Of a stretch of 64,000 bases of DNA, positions 27,293 to 36,753 are shown piece after piece. A program made the translations under genes and the position numbers. The first letter of the stretch is position 1. Every line of letters starts with the position of its first letter. The notes beneath the pieces are model-generated. The model ran no database searches and was not told the DNA's origin. It saw nothing but the letters and a program-made list of their open reading frames with translations. The stretch is from AP-15 sp963785565 (GTDB lineage Bacteria > Pseudomonadota > Alphaproteobacteria > ATCC43930 > CGMCC-115725): NCBI GenBank assembly GCA_963785565.1, contig CAWAVV010000033.1, positions 1-64,000 on the forward strand, read 5' to 3'.

Positions 27293-27481
27293 TCAATGGC
27301 AGCCGACGATCTTTGCGGCCCCAGCTACCCCGAAAATCTCAATGATCCTAGCTACTTGGTCGAACAAATCGCGTCCCCGGTAATCCTCGCCGGTTTCCGC
27401 CAGTATCACCGACGCCAGGAAACCGGGGTCGACCTCCTCCAACCAGCAGGCAAATTCCGCAATCCGCTGTGTTGTAATCAT
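27293..27481 (-). CDS. Small hypothetical protein
   Basis: 62 residues from ATG 27481 (MITTQRIAEFACWLEEVDPG), acidic and likely helical, ending AGAAKIVGCH. The amino-acid pattern looks coding (amphipathic helices, balanced composition), and the overlapping plus-strand frame does not. No strong ribosome-binding site and no recognised family. Lower-confidence call in a region with few genes. Confidence 0.4.
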   Translation of the reverse strand: MITTQRIAEFACWLEEVDPGFLASVILAETGEDYRGRDLFDQVARIIEIFGVAGAAKIVGCH

Positions 27482-27789
27482 TGAAGACGCACCCGTCAAA
27501 ATTGCGTCAATCGCGTCCCACGATGCGCCTAATGCATTAACCAGACTTTAAGAAGCCGCGGGCGGCGCACGGTGACACTGCCCGACAGCAAGACCGTCCC
27601 CGCCTACCTCTACTTGGGGCGGAGGTCGGGTTTCACGGTCATCTATGGAATCGCGACCCCGGTTCAAACACCGCTCATGGGGGTTTGGCAGCACGGCGCC
27701 GGAAGCGGACGCTCGTCGGCCGCTGGCCTGAAGCAGTTGGAAGCCGTTGTCGGCCGAGCGCGGGGTTCGCGGCGAAGCTCACATGCGCT
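27482..27789. other. 308-base gap, nothing supported
   Basis: Short open frames only, on both strands, without a ribosome-binding site or recognisable protein pattern. No strong palindrome was noticed. Confidence 0.4.
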
Positions 27790-29148
27790 TCATGCGGGGA
27801 TCGCCCGTTCCGGCATTCCCTGCGGCCATCTGCTTGCCTCGCGCTCGGGGCGGATCAGCGCCATCCCGATCAGGCCGCCGACCAGCATGATGACGCCGCA
27901 AATCATGAACCCGGTGTTGAACCCGGCGAGCGGTGTTGTCGCCCGTTCGACGACGCTGCCCATCACGTAAGGCGCGAGCAACCCGGCCGAGGTGCTGACG
28001 GCAGTACTGATCGCGAGCAGCGCGCCGCGCTGCGCCACCGGCGTAATCTCACCGACGACGGTCTGGGCAATGACGTAAATCGCCGAAGGCACGGCGACCC
28101 CGATCGTCGTCAGGGCGATCTTTGCGGCGATCCCCGGCGCGTACGGCATGATGGCCATTGCCGCGCCGCCGAGCGCGACGCACGCGCCGCCAAGGATCCC
28201 GCGCGCCACCCGGCTCGAGACGCCGCGGGCGAGGAGCCGCTGCGAGCCCCAACCAGCGCCGATTACCAGGATCACACTAAGACCGGCCGGCAGCGCGCCC
28301 AGCAGGCCGATGGACCCCTGCGACAGGCCGAGCCCTTTGATAAAAAAGGCGCCCAGCCAGGACAACGCCAGCGACAATCCCCATTGGGCGCCGAAACTTG
28401 CGCTCCAGCACCCGATGATGGTCGGGCTTAGCAACAGCCGCCGGTAGGGAACTCTCTGTTGTGTCCGCGCCGCCGCCTTCGCGCCGTCGGCGGCGGCCAG
28501 CGGTCCCTCGCGGCCGAGCGCCAGCCACGCCACGCTCCAGGCGAGCCCGACAAAACCGAGCACGCCGAACGCCCAGTGCCAGGAATAGCGCACGATGACC
28601 CAATTTAGCGCCGGCAGTGCCACCATGATCCCGACGCCGGCGCCTTGCGCGATGATCGCGGTCGGCAGTGCGCGCAGCTCGTTCGGGAACCACTTGTAGG
28701 TCGAATGCAATGCCACCGGGTAGGCCGGCCCCTCGGCGGCGCCGAGCGCTATCCGGGAGGCGACGATTGTGAAAAACCCGGCGCTCCCGATCATCGGAAA
28801 CTGCGTCAACGCCCAGATCAGGCCCATGACCAGCAAGGCCCAGCGCGTCTGCACGTGATTGACGATAAAGCCGGTAACGATCGCGGACAGCGAGAACAAC
28901 AGGAAAAAGCTCGAGGCGAGCAGGCCGAACTGGCGCGGGCTCAGCCGCAGCTCGGTCATCAGCGGAACGGCGGCGATGCCGATCACCGCCTTGTCGGCAA
29001 AGTTGATCAACATGAACAGAAATAGCAGGCCGACCATCAACCAGGCCGCGCGCGGCGCTCCGGAGTGGTTGCCTGGGCCAGCGCCGCTCGGCCCGGCGCG
29101 GCCTCGCCGGCTTCGCGCGGCGGGGGAACGAGGGGTCTGGACACTCAT
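27790..29148 (-). CDS. MFS transporter (anion:cation symporter-like)
   Basis: 452 residues from ATG 29148, with twelve predicted helices. The first helix carries FMLINFADKAVIGIAAVPL, typical of the ACS/ExuT-like branch that takes up organic acids. Other features are RIALGAAEGPAYPVALHS (helix 4 region) and the central cytoplasmic loop with REGPLAAADGAKAA. The C-terminus is short and polar. It is divergent from a TetR regulator, with a nested dyad in the 81-base gap, so it is very likely the regulated target. The open frame runs upstream to 29853 on this strand, but that part is a shadow of the regulator gene. Confidence 0.9.
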   Translation of the reverse strand: MSVQTPRSPAARSRRGRAGPSGAGPGNHSGAPRAAWLMVGLLFLFMLINFADKAVIGIAAVPLMTELRLSPRQFGLLASSFFLLFSLSAIVTGFIVNHVQTRWALLVMGLIWALTQFPMIGSAGFFTIVASRIALGAAEGPAYPVALHSTYKWFPNELRALPTAIIAQGAGVGIMVALPALNWVIVRYSWHWAFGVLGFVGLAWSVAWLALGREGPLAAADGAKAAARTQQRVPYRRLLLSPTIIGCWSASFGAQWGLSLALSWLGAFFIKGLGLSQGSIGLLGALPAGLSVILVIGAGWGSQRLLARGVSSRVARGILGGACVALGGAAMAIMPYAPGIAAKIALTTIGVAVPSAIYVIAQTVVGEITPVAQRGALLAISTAVSTSAGLLAPYVMGSVVERATTPLAGFNTGFMICGVIMLVGGLIGMALIRPEREASRWPQGMPERAIPA

Positions 29149-29174
29149 GGGAAGCTCGGGGGCAAAGTTGCGGG

Positions 29175-29212
29175 GTACCGTGCAGTACCGATATAATGGT
29201 ACGTATCGGTAC
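29175..29212. promoter_or_regulatory. Nested TetR-type operator between MFS and regulator genes
   Basis: Core dyad GTACCGATA (29185-29193) and TATCGGTAC (29204-29212), a perfect 9-bp inverted repeat with a 10-base spacer. Two more GTACC/GGTAC half-sites at 29175-29179 and 29198-29202 make four half-sites roughly one helical turn apart and symmetric about 29193. That would suit two cooperatively bound dimers, as with QacR. It lies in the shared promoter of the divergent genes. Confidence 0.75.
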
Positions 29213-29229
29213 CGCCGCAAGGGGAATCG

Positions 29230-29877
29230 TTGACGAGCATGAAAAGATCCAGCCACTCCGTGCCGGCGGCGACCGCCATGCACGACCGCATTCTCGGCGC
29301 GGCCTTCGAGGCATTCACGGGCGAGGGCTATGCCGAAACCAGCACGCTCGACATCGCCAAGCGTGCAAAGGTATCCAAACGCGATCTCTACGCCAACTTC
29401 GGCAGCAAACATGCGGTGCTGGTCGCCTGCATCAAGAGCCGCACCGAGCGGATGCAGCTGCTGCCCGACCTGCCGGCGCCGCGCAACCGGCAGATGCTGG
29501 CCGCCACCCTGACGGCGTTTGCCATGAACCTGATCCGCGAAACCACCGATGCTTCCGTGATTGCGGCATTCCGCTTGGCGATCGCGGAGGCGTCGCGCGC
29601 ACCCGAGATTGCCCAAACTCTCGACGCGGCCGGCCGCGGTCGTGCGCGCGATACGCTCGCCCAGCTTTTGGCGAATGCGCAGTCGAGCGGGCTGTTGGCC
29701 CCGGGAGATCCGGCGGAGATGGCGGCGCAGTATTTTGGACTTCTCTGGGAGGGGCTGCTGGTCGGCTTGCTGCTGGGAGTCGCCCCAGCCCCCGGGCCGG
29801 CCGAGGCCGAGCTTCGCGCCGGTACAGCGACGACAGCCTTTATGCGGCTGCATCCCGACCCCGCCACGAACGGTTAG
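29230..29877 (+). CDS. TetR/AcrR family regulator
   Basis: 215 residues. A TTG start at 29230 has AAGGGG 6 bases upstream; the next ATG (29239) is spaced poorly. The N-terminal helix-turn-helix is textbook: RILGAAFEAFTGEGYAETST, then DIAKRAKVSKRDLYANFGSK. The C-terminal ligand-binding helices include a TetR_C-like block (FRLAIAEASRAPEIAQTL). It probably represses itself and the divergent MFS transporter through the dyad at 29175-29212. Confidence 0.92.
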   Translation: MTSMKRSSHSVPAATAMHDRILGAAFEAFTGEGYAETSTLDIAKRAKVSKRDLYANFGSKHAVLVACIKSRTERMQLLPDLPAPRNRQMLAATLTAFAMNLIRETTDASVIAAFRLAIAEASRAPEIAQTLDAAGRGRARDTLAQLLANAQSSGLLAPGDPAEMAAQYFGLLWEGLLVGLLLGVAPAPGPAEAELRAGTATTAFMRLHPDPATNG

Positions 29878-30060
29878 CCCGGAGCCTCACACCACGATCT
29901 CCCCCTTTGGGCACAGATCGCCGTCACCGTCGACGAAAACGATCGGCGGTAAAGGTGCGAGCCTATCACGAATGCACGCCGAAGTTGACTCGAAGTCCCG
30001 TATTGTGACTATTGGCGGCCAAGTCGCCACTCCCCCTAAGTCTCGGAAGGGACAGCCATC

Positions 30061-31812
30061 ATGATCGAGACGAGAGACAGCGTCCGTGGGGTCCTTGAAA
30101 CGGATAGTTTCTCTGTCGGCGAGAGCACAAGAGTCCCGAATCGACGGAAATTTCTGGGTCAAGTAGGTGTGGCTGCGACCGTCGCGGCAGGAGCGCTGGT
30201 GAGCCCGTCCGTGTCCTCCGCCCAGGCTATTGGCGGTGGCTCAAACAGCCCGGGCGGCGTAGCGCCTGTTGCCGGTGTGAACAACCGCCGCGTGATTGAA
30301 GCATTCGAAATCCGAATGGCCGAGGCCGTTCAGGACGCCCGCGTTCCAGCGGCAACGAACCTGAACAACGGCGATGAGACGCGGTATGCCGACAAGGGTG
30401 GCACGTATACCAAGGGTCTTCCGCACGACAGGTTCGGGCGGGTAGACTTGAATGCATACCAAACCTTCAAGACAGCATTGAACAGCGGCGAGTTCTCGGA
30501 TTTTGAGAAGATCACCATGGGAGGTACGCGAACGCTAAACGGCCCGCAAGGAGGATTGGCCTTCTGCCTGGAAGCACTCGATAACGCACAGTTCGGCCAG
30601 CCGCAGGTGCCGCCGGCGCCCCGCGCCGATAGCGACCAGAATGCCACCGAACTCCTCGAACACTACTGGGCATCCTTGCTGCGCGATCTTGCGTTCACGG
30701 ATTATCCTTCGAACGCCATTGCCGCTGGGGCAGCGTTGGAACTCGGGTCTCAGCCTACCTACCTGGGTCCGCGCAACAGCAGCGGCCAAGTCACGCCGAA
30801 CCTGCTCTTCCGGGGCGTCTTTCCAGGCGCAACAGTGGGGCCGTACCTCTCCCAGTTCTTCCTTCAGCCCACCTTCTTCGGCTCGCAACCCATCGACCAG
30901 CAGCAAGTCACTTATCTGCCGAACATCGACTATGGGACCAACTTCGCCGAGTGGCTGAACATCCAGAACGGCATCGACACCGGTTTTCGAAACCAGGTCG
31001 ATCCACAGTTCCGCTACCGGCGTAATGGCCGAGATCTCGCGGCCTTTACCCATGTGGACGTGCTCTATCAGGCGTACTTCACGGCTTACCTGGTGCTCGC
31101 GGGTTTTGGTGCGCCATTGAACCCCGGCAATCCCTATAACGGCTCGAGGACGGAGAACGGCTTCGGCACATTCGGTGGGCCTGATATCGCGGCGACGCTC
31201 GGCGAAGTGGCTTGCAAGGCCCTGAATGCAGTCTGGTATCAGAAATGGTTCGTGCACCTCCGTCCTCGGCCGGAGGCCATAGGCGGCCTCGTCCATTTGA
31301 TCAAGACCGGGTTGGGGACCAAAACCGATGTCAGCCTGAGCAACGTCATCCTGAACTCGCACGGACTCCAACAGAGCTTCAACACGTATGGGACTTGGCT
31401 GCTCTCGCAGGCGTTTCCCGAAGGTTCGCCGACGCACCCATCCTACCCGACCGGGCACGGAGTGGTTGGCGGAGCTTGCATCACGGTGCTGAAGTTCTTC
31501 TTCGACGGCAATTTCGTGATCCCGAACCCGGTGGTGCCCATCAGCGATGGCCTGTCGCTCGTTCCCTACACAGGTTCGGACGCGGGTCAGCTCACGGTCA
31601 ATGGCGAACTGAACAAGCTCGGGCACAACGTCACGTTCGGTCATGGAATCCACTCCGGCATTCACTGGCGCAGCGACAGCGACACCTCCATGCTGTTGGG
31701 CGAGGCAGTGGCGCTCAGCTTCCTCAGGGATCGGGCAAAGACGTACAACGAGCCGTTCACCGTCGACTTAACCAAATTCGACGGGACCACTGCGACCATC
31801 TCCAACCAATAG
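30061..31812 (+). CDS. Vanadium-dependent haloperoxidase-like (PAP2 superfamily), Tat-exported
   Basis: 583 residues. A Tat signal with R28-R29 (NRRKFLGQVGVAATVAAGAL) directs export. The vanadate/phosphate pocket is recognisable: KWFVHLRPRPEA (K......RP motif), PSYPTGHG (PSGH-type motif), and the last motif in HSGIHWRSDSD (R...H-type with His/Asp). Family members oxidise halides with peroxide or act as acid phosphatases. GGAAGGGAC precedes the ATG. Codon use is clearly less GC-biased than the flanks, which suggests acquisition. No partner genes. Confidence 0.85.
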   Translation: MIETRDSVRGVLETDSFSVGESTRVPNRRKFLGQVGVAATVAAGALVSPSVSSAQAIGGGSNSPGGVAPVAGVNNRRVIEAFEIRMAEAVQDARVPAATNLNNGDETRYADKGGTYTKGLPHDRFGRVDLNAYQTFKTALNSGEFSDFEKITMGGTRTLNGPQGGLAFCLEALDNAQFGQPQVPPAPRADSDQNATELLEHYWASLLRDLAFTDYPSNAIAAGAALELGSQPTYLGPRNSSGQVTPNLLFRGVFPGATVGPYLSQFFLQPTFFGSQPIDQQQVTYLPNIDYGTNFAEWLNIQNGIDTGFRNQVDPQFRYRRNGRDLAAFTHVDVLYQAYFTAYLVLAGFGAPLNPGNPYNGSRTENGFGTFGGPDIAATLGEVACKALNAVWYQKWFVHLRPRPEAIGGLVHLIKTGLGTKTDVSLSNVILNSHGLQQSFNTYGTWLLSQAFPEGSPTHPSYPTGHGVVGGACITVLKFFFDGNFVIPNPVVPISDGLSLVPYTGSDAGQLTVNGELNKLGHNVTFGHGIHSGIHWRSDSDTSMLLGEAVALSFLRDRAKTYNEPFTVDLTKFDGTTATISNQ

Positions 31813-31986
31813 ACAACAAGGAGGCGGTCCGCGGGCCAGGATCGTGGCAAAAGCGCTGACTGGCAAAATTCCGGCGGCGAGGCAGCCGGTGCACGACACG
31901 CTTTCTGCTGGAACTTACGTCCGCCGCCACCGCAAGGGCAGGGATCGCGGCTCTCAATGGGGAGAGCGCGGCCGCGTCACGACCAC

Positions 31987-33574
31987 TCATCGCTCGTCCT
32001 CCGCCCGCGGCAGCAATTCGCGCAATTCGCCGAGCCAGGGCTCGTAACGCCGCCAGCGCGCGATCGAGGTGGCATAGACCGGCTGGCGCGCCTGCCACAG
32101 GCTCGCGGTCCTGACCGTCCGCTCGTTGCGCTCCGGGCTGAGGCAGGCATCGTCCCAGTCGAGACCGGTGAAGGCGATCAGCCGCCGGGTAACCGCCTCG
32201 CGGTCGGCAATCCCCGACAGCATGCCGCGCTTGACCCAGAAACGCAGCTCGCCGCCGGCGGCGACCTGATGGTGGCTGGAGACAATCTGCTCGACCAACG
32301 TCGTCCCCGAGCGCGGCATGCCGACGATCAACAGCGGCGTCTCGTCGCGCACGCCAAACGCCTTGCTCGCGGCGAAGAAATCGGGCGTGTAGCGGGCCAC
32401 CAGCCGATCGATATGCTCGGCGAGCTCCGGCCCATCGAACCGCGCGGTCCGCCGCTTGATCGCGTTGGCCTGATCGAAATGCCACATCGCCTGCCGGTAT
32501 TCCGCCAGATCGTCGAGCACCTGCCGATCGCGAAATGGAGGAATGCCCGGTGGGAATCGCCGATGCCGGCGCTGTCGAGCATCGCGAGCATCCGGTCGAG
32601 CCGCGGGCGGTCCGCTTCGGTACATTTCTTCGCCTGAACCGCGGCGTGATATGCGCCGACCTCCTGCGGGTTCAAATCGAGGGCATGGTCAAAGGCCGCA
32701 ATCGCCTCGTCGAAACGTCCGTCCAGGCCGAGGACAACACCCAGCGCCTTGTGCAGCCGGTCGCTGGCGGGATCGAGCGCGATCGCCTGCCGCACCAATG
32801 CCTCCGCCTGCCGGGGATCGCCGTCGAGCAGCAGCGCGTCGATCTCGTTCAGCCGGCCCTTGGTCGTCTCGGGATCGGCGGCGGCGGCGCGGCGATAGGA
32901 CGCCGCCGCTTCCTCGACATCGCCCTCGGCCTCGAGCAGCGCGGCGAGGCGGCGATGCCCCTCGGCCATTTCGGGCATCAGCTCGACGGCCCGGCGATAG
33001 GCCGCCATCGCCTTTTCGGTCAGCCCTGACGGTCGAGCGCCACCGCCAGACGATAATGGGCGATCGCAACCTCTTCTTCGAGGACGATCGCCAGCTCAAA
33101 ACTGGCGGTTGCCTCGGCGAGGCGGCCGCTGCGCAACAATGCCAGGCCGAGCGCGCGGTGCGCTCCGGCATCCGCCGGGTCGAGCCGGGTCGCCTGGCGC
33201 AGCGCGGTGATCGCGGCCGGCAATTTGCCCGCTCGGACCAATCCGACCCCCTGCCGGCGAAAGCGTTGCGCCGCCTCGGTCTGTCGCCGCGCCGGCGCTG
33301 CGCGCCCGGCATCGGCGGGGTTTCCCGCGTTCGGACGAGTAGTCCGGATTCCGTGCATCGTGTGCTGCAGCGCTTCCGCCGCCTCACGCAATTTGCCCGC
33401 CTCGCTCAATGGACCGAAATTCAGCCGATCTGGCGGGGCGCCGCGAGGCGGGCTCGCGGAAGCCGCCGTGGGGTGCGCCGCCCCACAGCATTGCTTGAAC
33501 TGACGCCCGCTGCCGCACGGGCAGAAATCACCGCGGCCGGTTCGTTCGGCCGGCGCCGCGGCGGGGCCGTTCAT
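31987..33574 (-). CDS. SEC-C/TPR/sulfotransferase protein with internal deletion and two frame breaks
   Basis: Starts MNGPAAAPAERTGRGDFCPC with GGAGG 8 bases upstream. A SEC-C zinc motif (FCPCGSGRQFKQCCG) opens the protein, then about eight TPR units, then a sulfotransferase domain with the PAPS 5'-phosphosulfate loop VGMPRSGTTLVEQI. One base is missing near 33024 (after ALDRQG) and one near 32545 (after HFAIG); both flanks stay in TPR or linker sequence. After GELRFWVKRGML the protein runs straight into REAVTRRLIAFTGLDWDD. About 130 residues usual between these blocks, including the 3'-phosphate-binding region, are absent, so sulfotransferase activity is doubtful. Confidence 0.8.
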
Positions 33575-33639
33575 CAGGCGCCCTCCGATGCTGTGAAAGG
33601 AATCAGGCATTAGAGCGGCTTTCGACCGAATAGACGCAC

Positions 33640-35170
33640 TCGGCACGCTTCACCCCCACCCCGACCCGCCCCCATCGAGGGGGCGGGAGCACAAAGAGGA
33701 GTGCTGATACAGGCCCTCCCCCTTGATGGGGGAGGGTTTGGGAGGGGGTGAGCGCGGTGCAATTTGACCGGAAACCGCTCTAGCTGGATCAGGGATCGCG
33801 GAATGCTCCCTCGCCCCGCTTGCGGGGAGAGGGCTGGGGTGAGGGGCCTCTTGCCGGTTCTACCACCATCGCCGCCGTCACCGAGGACGGGTCTGTGCCC
33901 CTCACCCGGAATCCGCAGACGCGCCGCTTTCGACCTCTCCCCGCGAGCGGGGGATTGTCCGAGGAAAATCTTGCGGCGACGAGGAGAAGAAATCGCCTCT
34001 GCAATTTCGTCTTGGCCGGGCTTGACCCGGCCATCCACGCCTTGAGGCGGTTGAGACAAAGACGTGGATGCGCGGATCAAGTCCGCGCAAGACGAACTCG
34101 AGACGCAGGAAAATTTTCCCTGGACAGCGCTGCCGCCAGCGGGGCGAGGTAAGTGGGGGCGCGGCCAATTCCTTCACACGCTCTGAGGAACGCCCGAAGA
34201 GCCTGCCCCGGCGCGAGGCCGGGATGACGACATTTCTTAATGCTATCAGACATCACCTCATGCTGAGAGGCCGTGAACGAATCGCAATTGGCGCATTCTC
34301 TTCTTGGTCTTCCCAGAGAAGGCCGGGACCCACTGCCCCACCAACTCGAACGTTTCAAGTGTAAGCAATAACCTGCCGATTGGGACCGGCTCGTACCCCG
34401 GTGACATGGACCACGGCCTTCGCCGGGGAGACGATCAACGATCGGGATTATCGGGAATCTTTCACCAGCTCTGAGGACCTGATGCTCGGATGCGACCATA
34501 AGCTTCACTTTACCGTTTTGGCCGGGCTCGTTCCACGGCTGTCCGGTTCAGCCCGACCGATATTGCAGGATCGAGCACAGCAGCATCCGATGCAGCTATA
34601 ACTACGTCTTGCCCGGACTTGATCCGGGCATCCACGCGCCGTGGATGACGGCCTCGCCGGCCTTGCGTGGATACCCGGCACAAGGCCACGGCCGTCCGGT
34701 TCGGGAAAAGTGGTTGCGAAGTCGCCGCCGGACCTCAACCCCCGCACGTCATGCCCGTGCTTGTCACGGGTATCCACGTCTTCCGGCGCCCGGGCTGGGT
34801 CCGTGGATGGCCCGAACAAGTCCCACGGCTGTCCGGTTCAGCGGATGTAGTTGCAAGAAAGCGCATCAAAGCAACCTCCGATCCCCGTGGCCGGGCTTGT
34901 CCCGGCCATCCACGCCTTCCCTCGGCTTGGCCATGCTGGTTTCCAAGACGTGGATGCCCGGAACAAGTCCGGGCAAGGGGTGCTAGAGATTGTGCCAGCA
35001 TTCCCGACCGTTGCCCTAACGTTGTAACTATTTCTGAACCGGACAGCCGTGGGAACAAGTCCGGCCATTACGAAGCGACAGCCGTGGCGCAAGAGCCTGT
35101 CCTCGGGCCGCGCGAAGCGCGGACCCGTGGGCCGGGCGTGACGACCGAGGCGACGTCGCACCTTCTTAAT
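33640..35170. repeat. 1.5-kb mosaic of palindromic intergenic repeats
   Basis: No credible gene. Several repeat kinds are interleaved: CCCGCCCCCATCGAGGGGGC, CCTCCCCCTTGATGGGGGAG, CTCGCCCCGCTTGCGGGGAG, GGCCGGGCTTGACCCGGCC and its variants with CATCCACGCC (near 34016, 34611, 34887), and CCACGGCTGTCCGGTTCAG twice in direct orientation (near 34535 and 34825) and once inverted (near 35038). Open frames here on both strands are repeat translations. Confidence 0.8.
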
Positions 35171-35206
35171 GCGTCCCAGGACTACGTGTACTCCCAGCGC
35201 ATCGGG

Positions 35207-35959
35207 TCAAGCCGAGGGCCGGCCGGCGCGCTCCTTGATCCGTTGCCAGATGATGTATCCGGTTCCGGCCAAAAGCATGGCATAGACAAACCAGGTCGGG
35301 GGCTCGGGCACCGGCGCCGCAAGCGGAACGCCGACGAGGTTGTAGTCCTGCGTCAGCAGATCGGTGTTGGTCGTCGTCGTGGTCGTGAAGATGTCCACCA
35401 GGGCCAGGGTGAACGTGTCGAAGTCTACTTGGCCAGCGCTGAGGGTGAACGGTGTGCCGCCGATTGTGCAGCCGGTAGGAGGCGGATAGCTTTCGCAGAT
35501 GCCGTAGTCGCCGATATTGATCGTCACGGGACCGATGTATTCGGTAGTGGTGACCGATGTACCAGTCACCATCGAACCGGTCTCGACGGTATTTGTCGTG
35601 CTGCTCGTGGTATCGGTGCTGCTCAACAGAGTGGGACCAAGGAACGACACCGCGCCGGCGCCGGTCAATACCGATTCCGCGGAGCCGATCGCCGACTGAA
35701 ATACCGCGTCTGCGAAGGGCACCGGGAAGGTCTGATCATACAGCACCGGGCCGCCCTGCATCTCGGCGGTCAATTTCGTCGAATACGTATTCACCTGCTG
35801 TGTGACCGGCGTATCGATGATCGTCTCGACCGTGGCGGTCGAAGTTGTGTACGAGGTGGGTGAGGTAGCAAAAGGGGTGGCGAGCGCGGGACGAAAGGCG
35901 AATGCCAATAAAGCAACAGCGGCAGTCCCCGCCATGAATAATGTTTTTGTCGTCGACAT
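35207..35959 (-). CDS. PEP-CTERM sorting-domain protein
   Basis: 250 residues. The N-terminal signal peptide (MSTTKTLFMAGTAAVALLAF ... PALA) precedes a Thr/Ser-rich, low-complexity extracellular body with strands and a possible Cys pair (GICESYPPPTGCTIGG). The C-terminus is a PEP-CTERM signal: VPEPPTWFVYAMLLAGTGYI followed by a basic tail (IKERAGRPSA). Such proteins are processed by exosortase/EpsH and displayed with exopolysaccharide; no exosortase gene is in view. AAGAGAAAG precedes the ATG. Body function unknown. Confidence 0.82.
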   Translation of the reverse strand: MSTTKTLFMAGTAAVALLAFAFRPALATPFATSPTSYTTSTATVETIIDTPVTQQVNTYSTKLTAEMQGGPVLYDQTFPVPFADAVFQSAIGSAESVLTGAGAVSFLGPTLLSSTDTTSSTTNTVETGSMVTGTSVTTTEYIGPVTINIGDYGICESYPPPTGCTIGGTPFTLSAGQVDFDTFTLALVDIFTTTTTTNTDLLTQDYNLVGVPLAAPVPEPPTWFVYAMLLAGTGYIIWQRIKERAGRPSA

Positions 35960-36017
35960 GTGCTTTCTCTTTTTCCTAAAGGTGCGAATTTGACAATTAG
36001 TACCCGCTTCCTTCTTG

Positions 36018-36095
36018 CGTCATTCCCGCGAAAGCGGGAACCCAGAGCAACCAAAACCCCGTTTGCCGCCCTGGACCTTCGTTTTCGCGGGGGCG
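36018..36095. repeat. Inverted repeat with CATTCCCGCGAAAGCGGGAA core
   Basis: CATTCCCGCGAAAGCGGGAA is a small hairpin, followed by CCCAGAGCAACC and ended by TTCGTTTTCGCGGGGGCGAC. It belongs to a common intergenic repeat style of alphaproteobacteria. It lies upstream of the PEP-CTERM gene, in a 1-kb stretch (35960-36986) that otherwise lacks genes. Confidence 0.65.
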
Positions 36096-36278
36096 ACAAA
36101 GGGTGCACAATGGAAACCATCTGTCTGGTTCACACCACTAGAGGGGCCCATTAGGCTCATTCGCGACGGTCGCCCGCTCTCATCGCGCGGAACTCCCGCG
36201 CCTTGATTAAGCGCGGAGAAGCATTCCTCCTTTGAAAACGCGAAAAATTCATTATCTCTTCCTTGTACAAGGTTAATA

Positions 36279-36302
36279 GGGCGCAAATCGCCTCTTTTTT
36301 TT
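36279..36302 (+). terminator. Terminator-like hairpin on the plus strand
   Basis: Stem GGGCG/CGCCT (one G-T pair) with loop CAAAT, followed by C and eight T. A perfect 12-bp palindrome, CCTTGTACAAGG, lies just before it (36261-36272). No plus-strand gene is visible upstream, so it may end an unannotated small RNA. Confidence 0.5.
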
Positions 36303-36753
36303 ATTAAACATAAAAAGCCACCGCTAACTCAGATCTGATCCAATTTTCGATAACCATCTCCACGACGCTGCGTTACGAGTGGTTCGAGCTTCGGGGTGCG
36401 CGGCCGGGCGCGCCGTGTCGATTGAAAAGTGTGGCAGATCGTGACGGCGTCATTACGCGGCTGCTCCCAAATGACGGACCGAATCGGCGTCCCCACGGAC
36501 ACATCTGAATGACCGCTCCTGAGTTCCGTCCGATTCCGACACTCGCTGGTATGGTCTTGAAGCCCGCCTCGGGTCGCGACCCCGGCAACCGGCTATCGCC
36601 ATGCTCTTGCCAAAAGATGGTTGTAGCATCGCGCGCGATTGCGGCTTTTGGCATGATGGCAGCGGATGATCGGAATGTTGCTCGGACGGCTCTTGCTCGG
36701 ACGGTTGCGGGGCCTCGGGCCTCGCCGCGGGCGATTACGGCTTGTTCCCAAGA

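Noticed and set aside
29887..30162. 91-codon minus-strand frame between the TetR and haloperoxidase genes
   Set aside because: It overlaps the haloperoxidase start and ribosome site and has no recognisable pattern.
33640..35170. CRISPR array
   Set aside because: The repeats are palindromic, of several kinds and irregularly spaced, with no constant repeat-spacer unit and no cas genes.
34667..35863. 398-codon plus-strand frame
   Set aside because: Translation of palindromic repeats followed by antisense of the PEP-CTERM gene.
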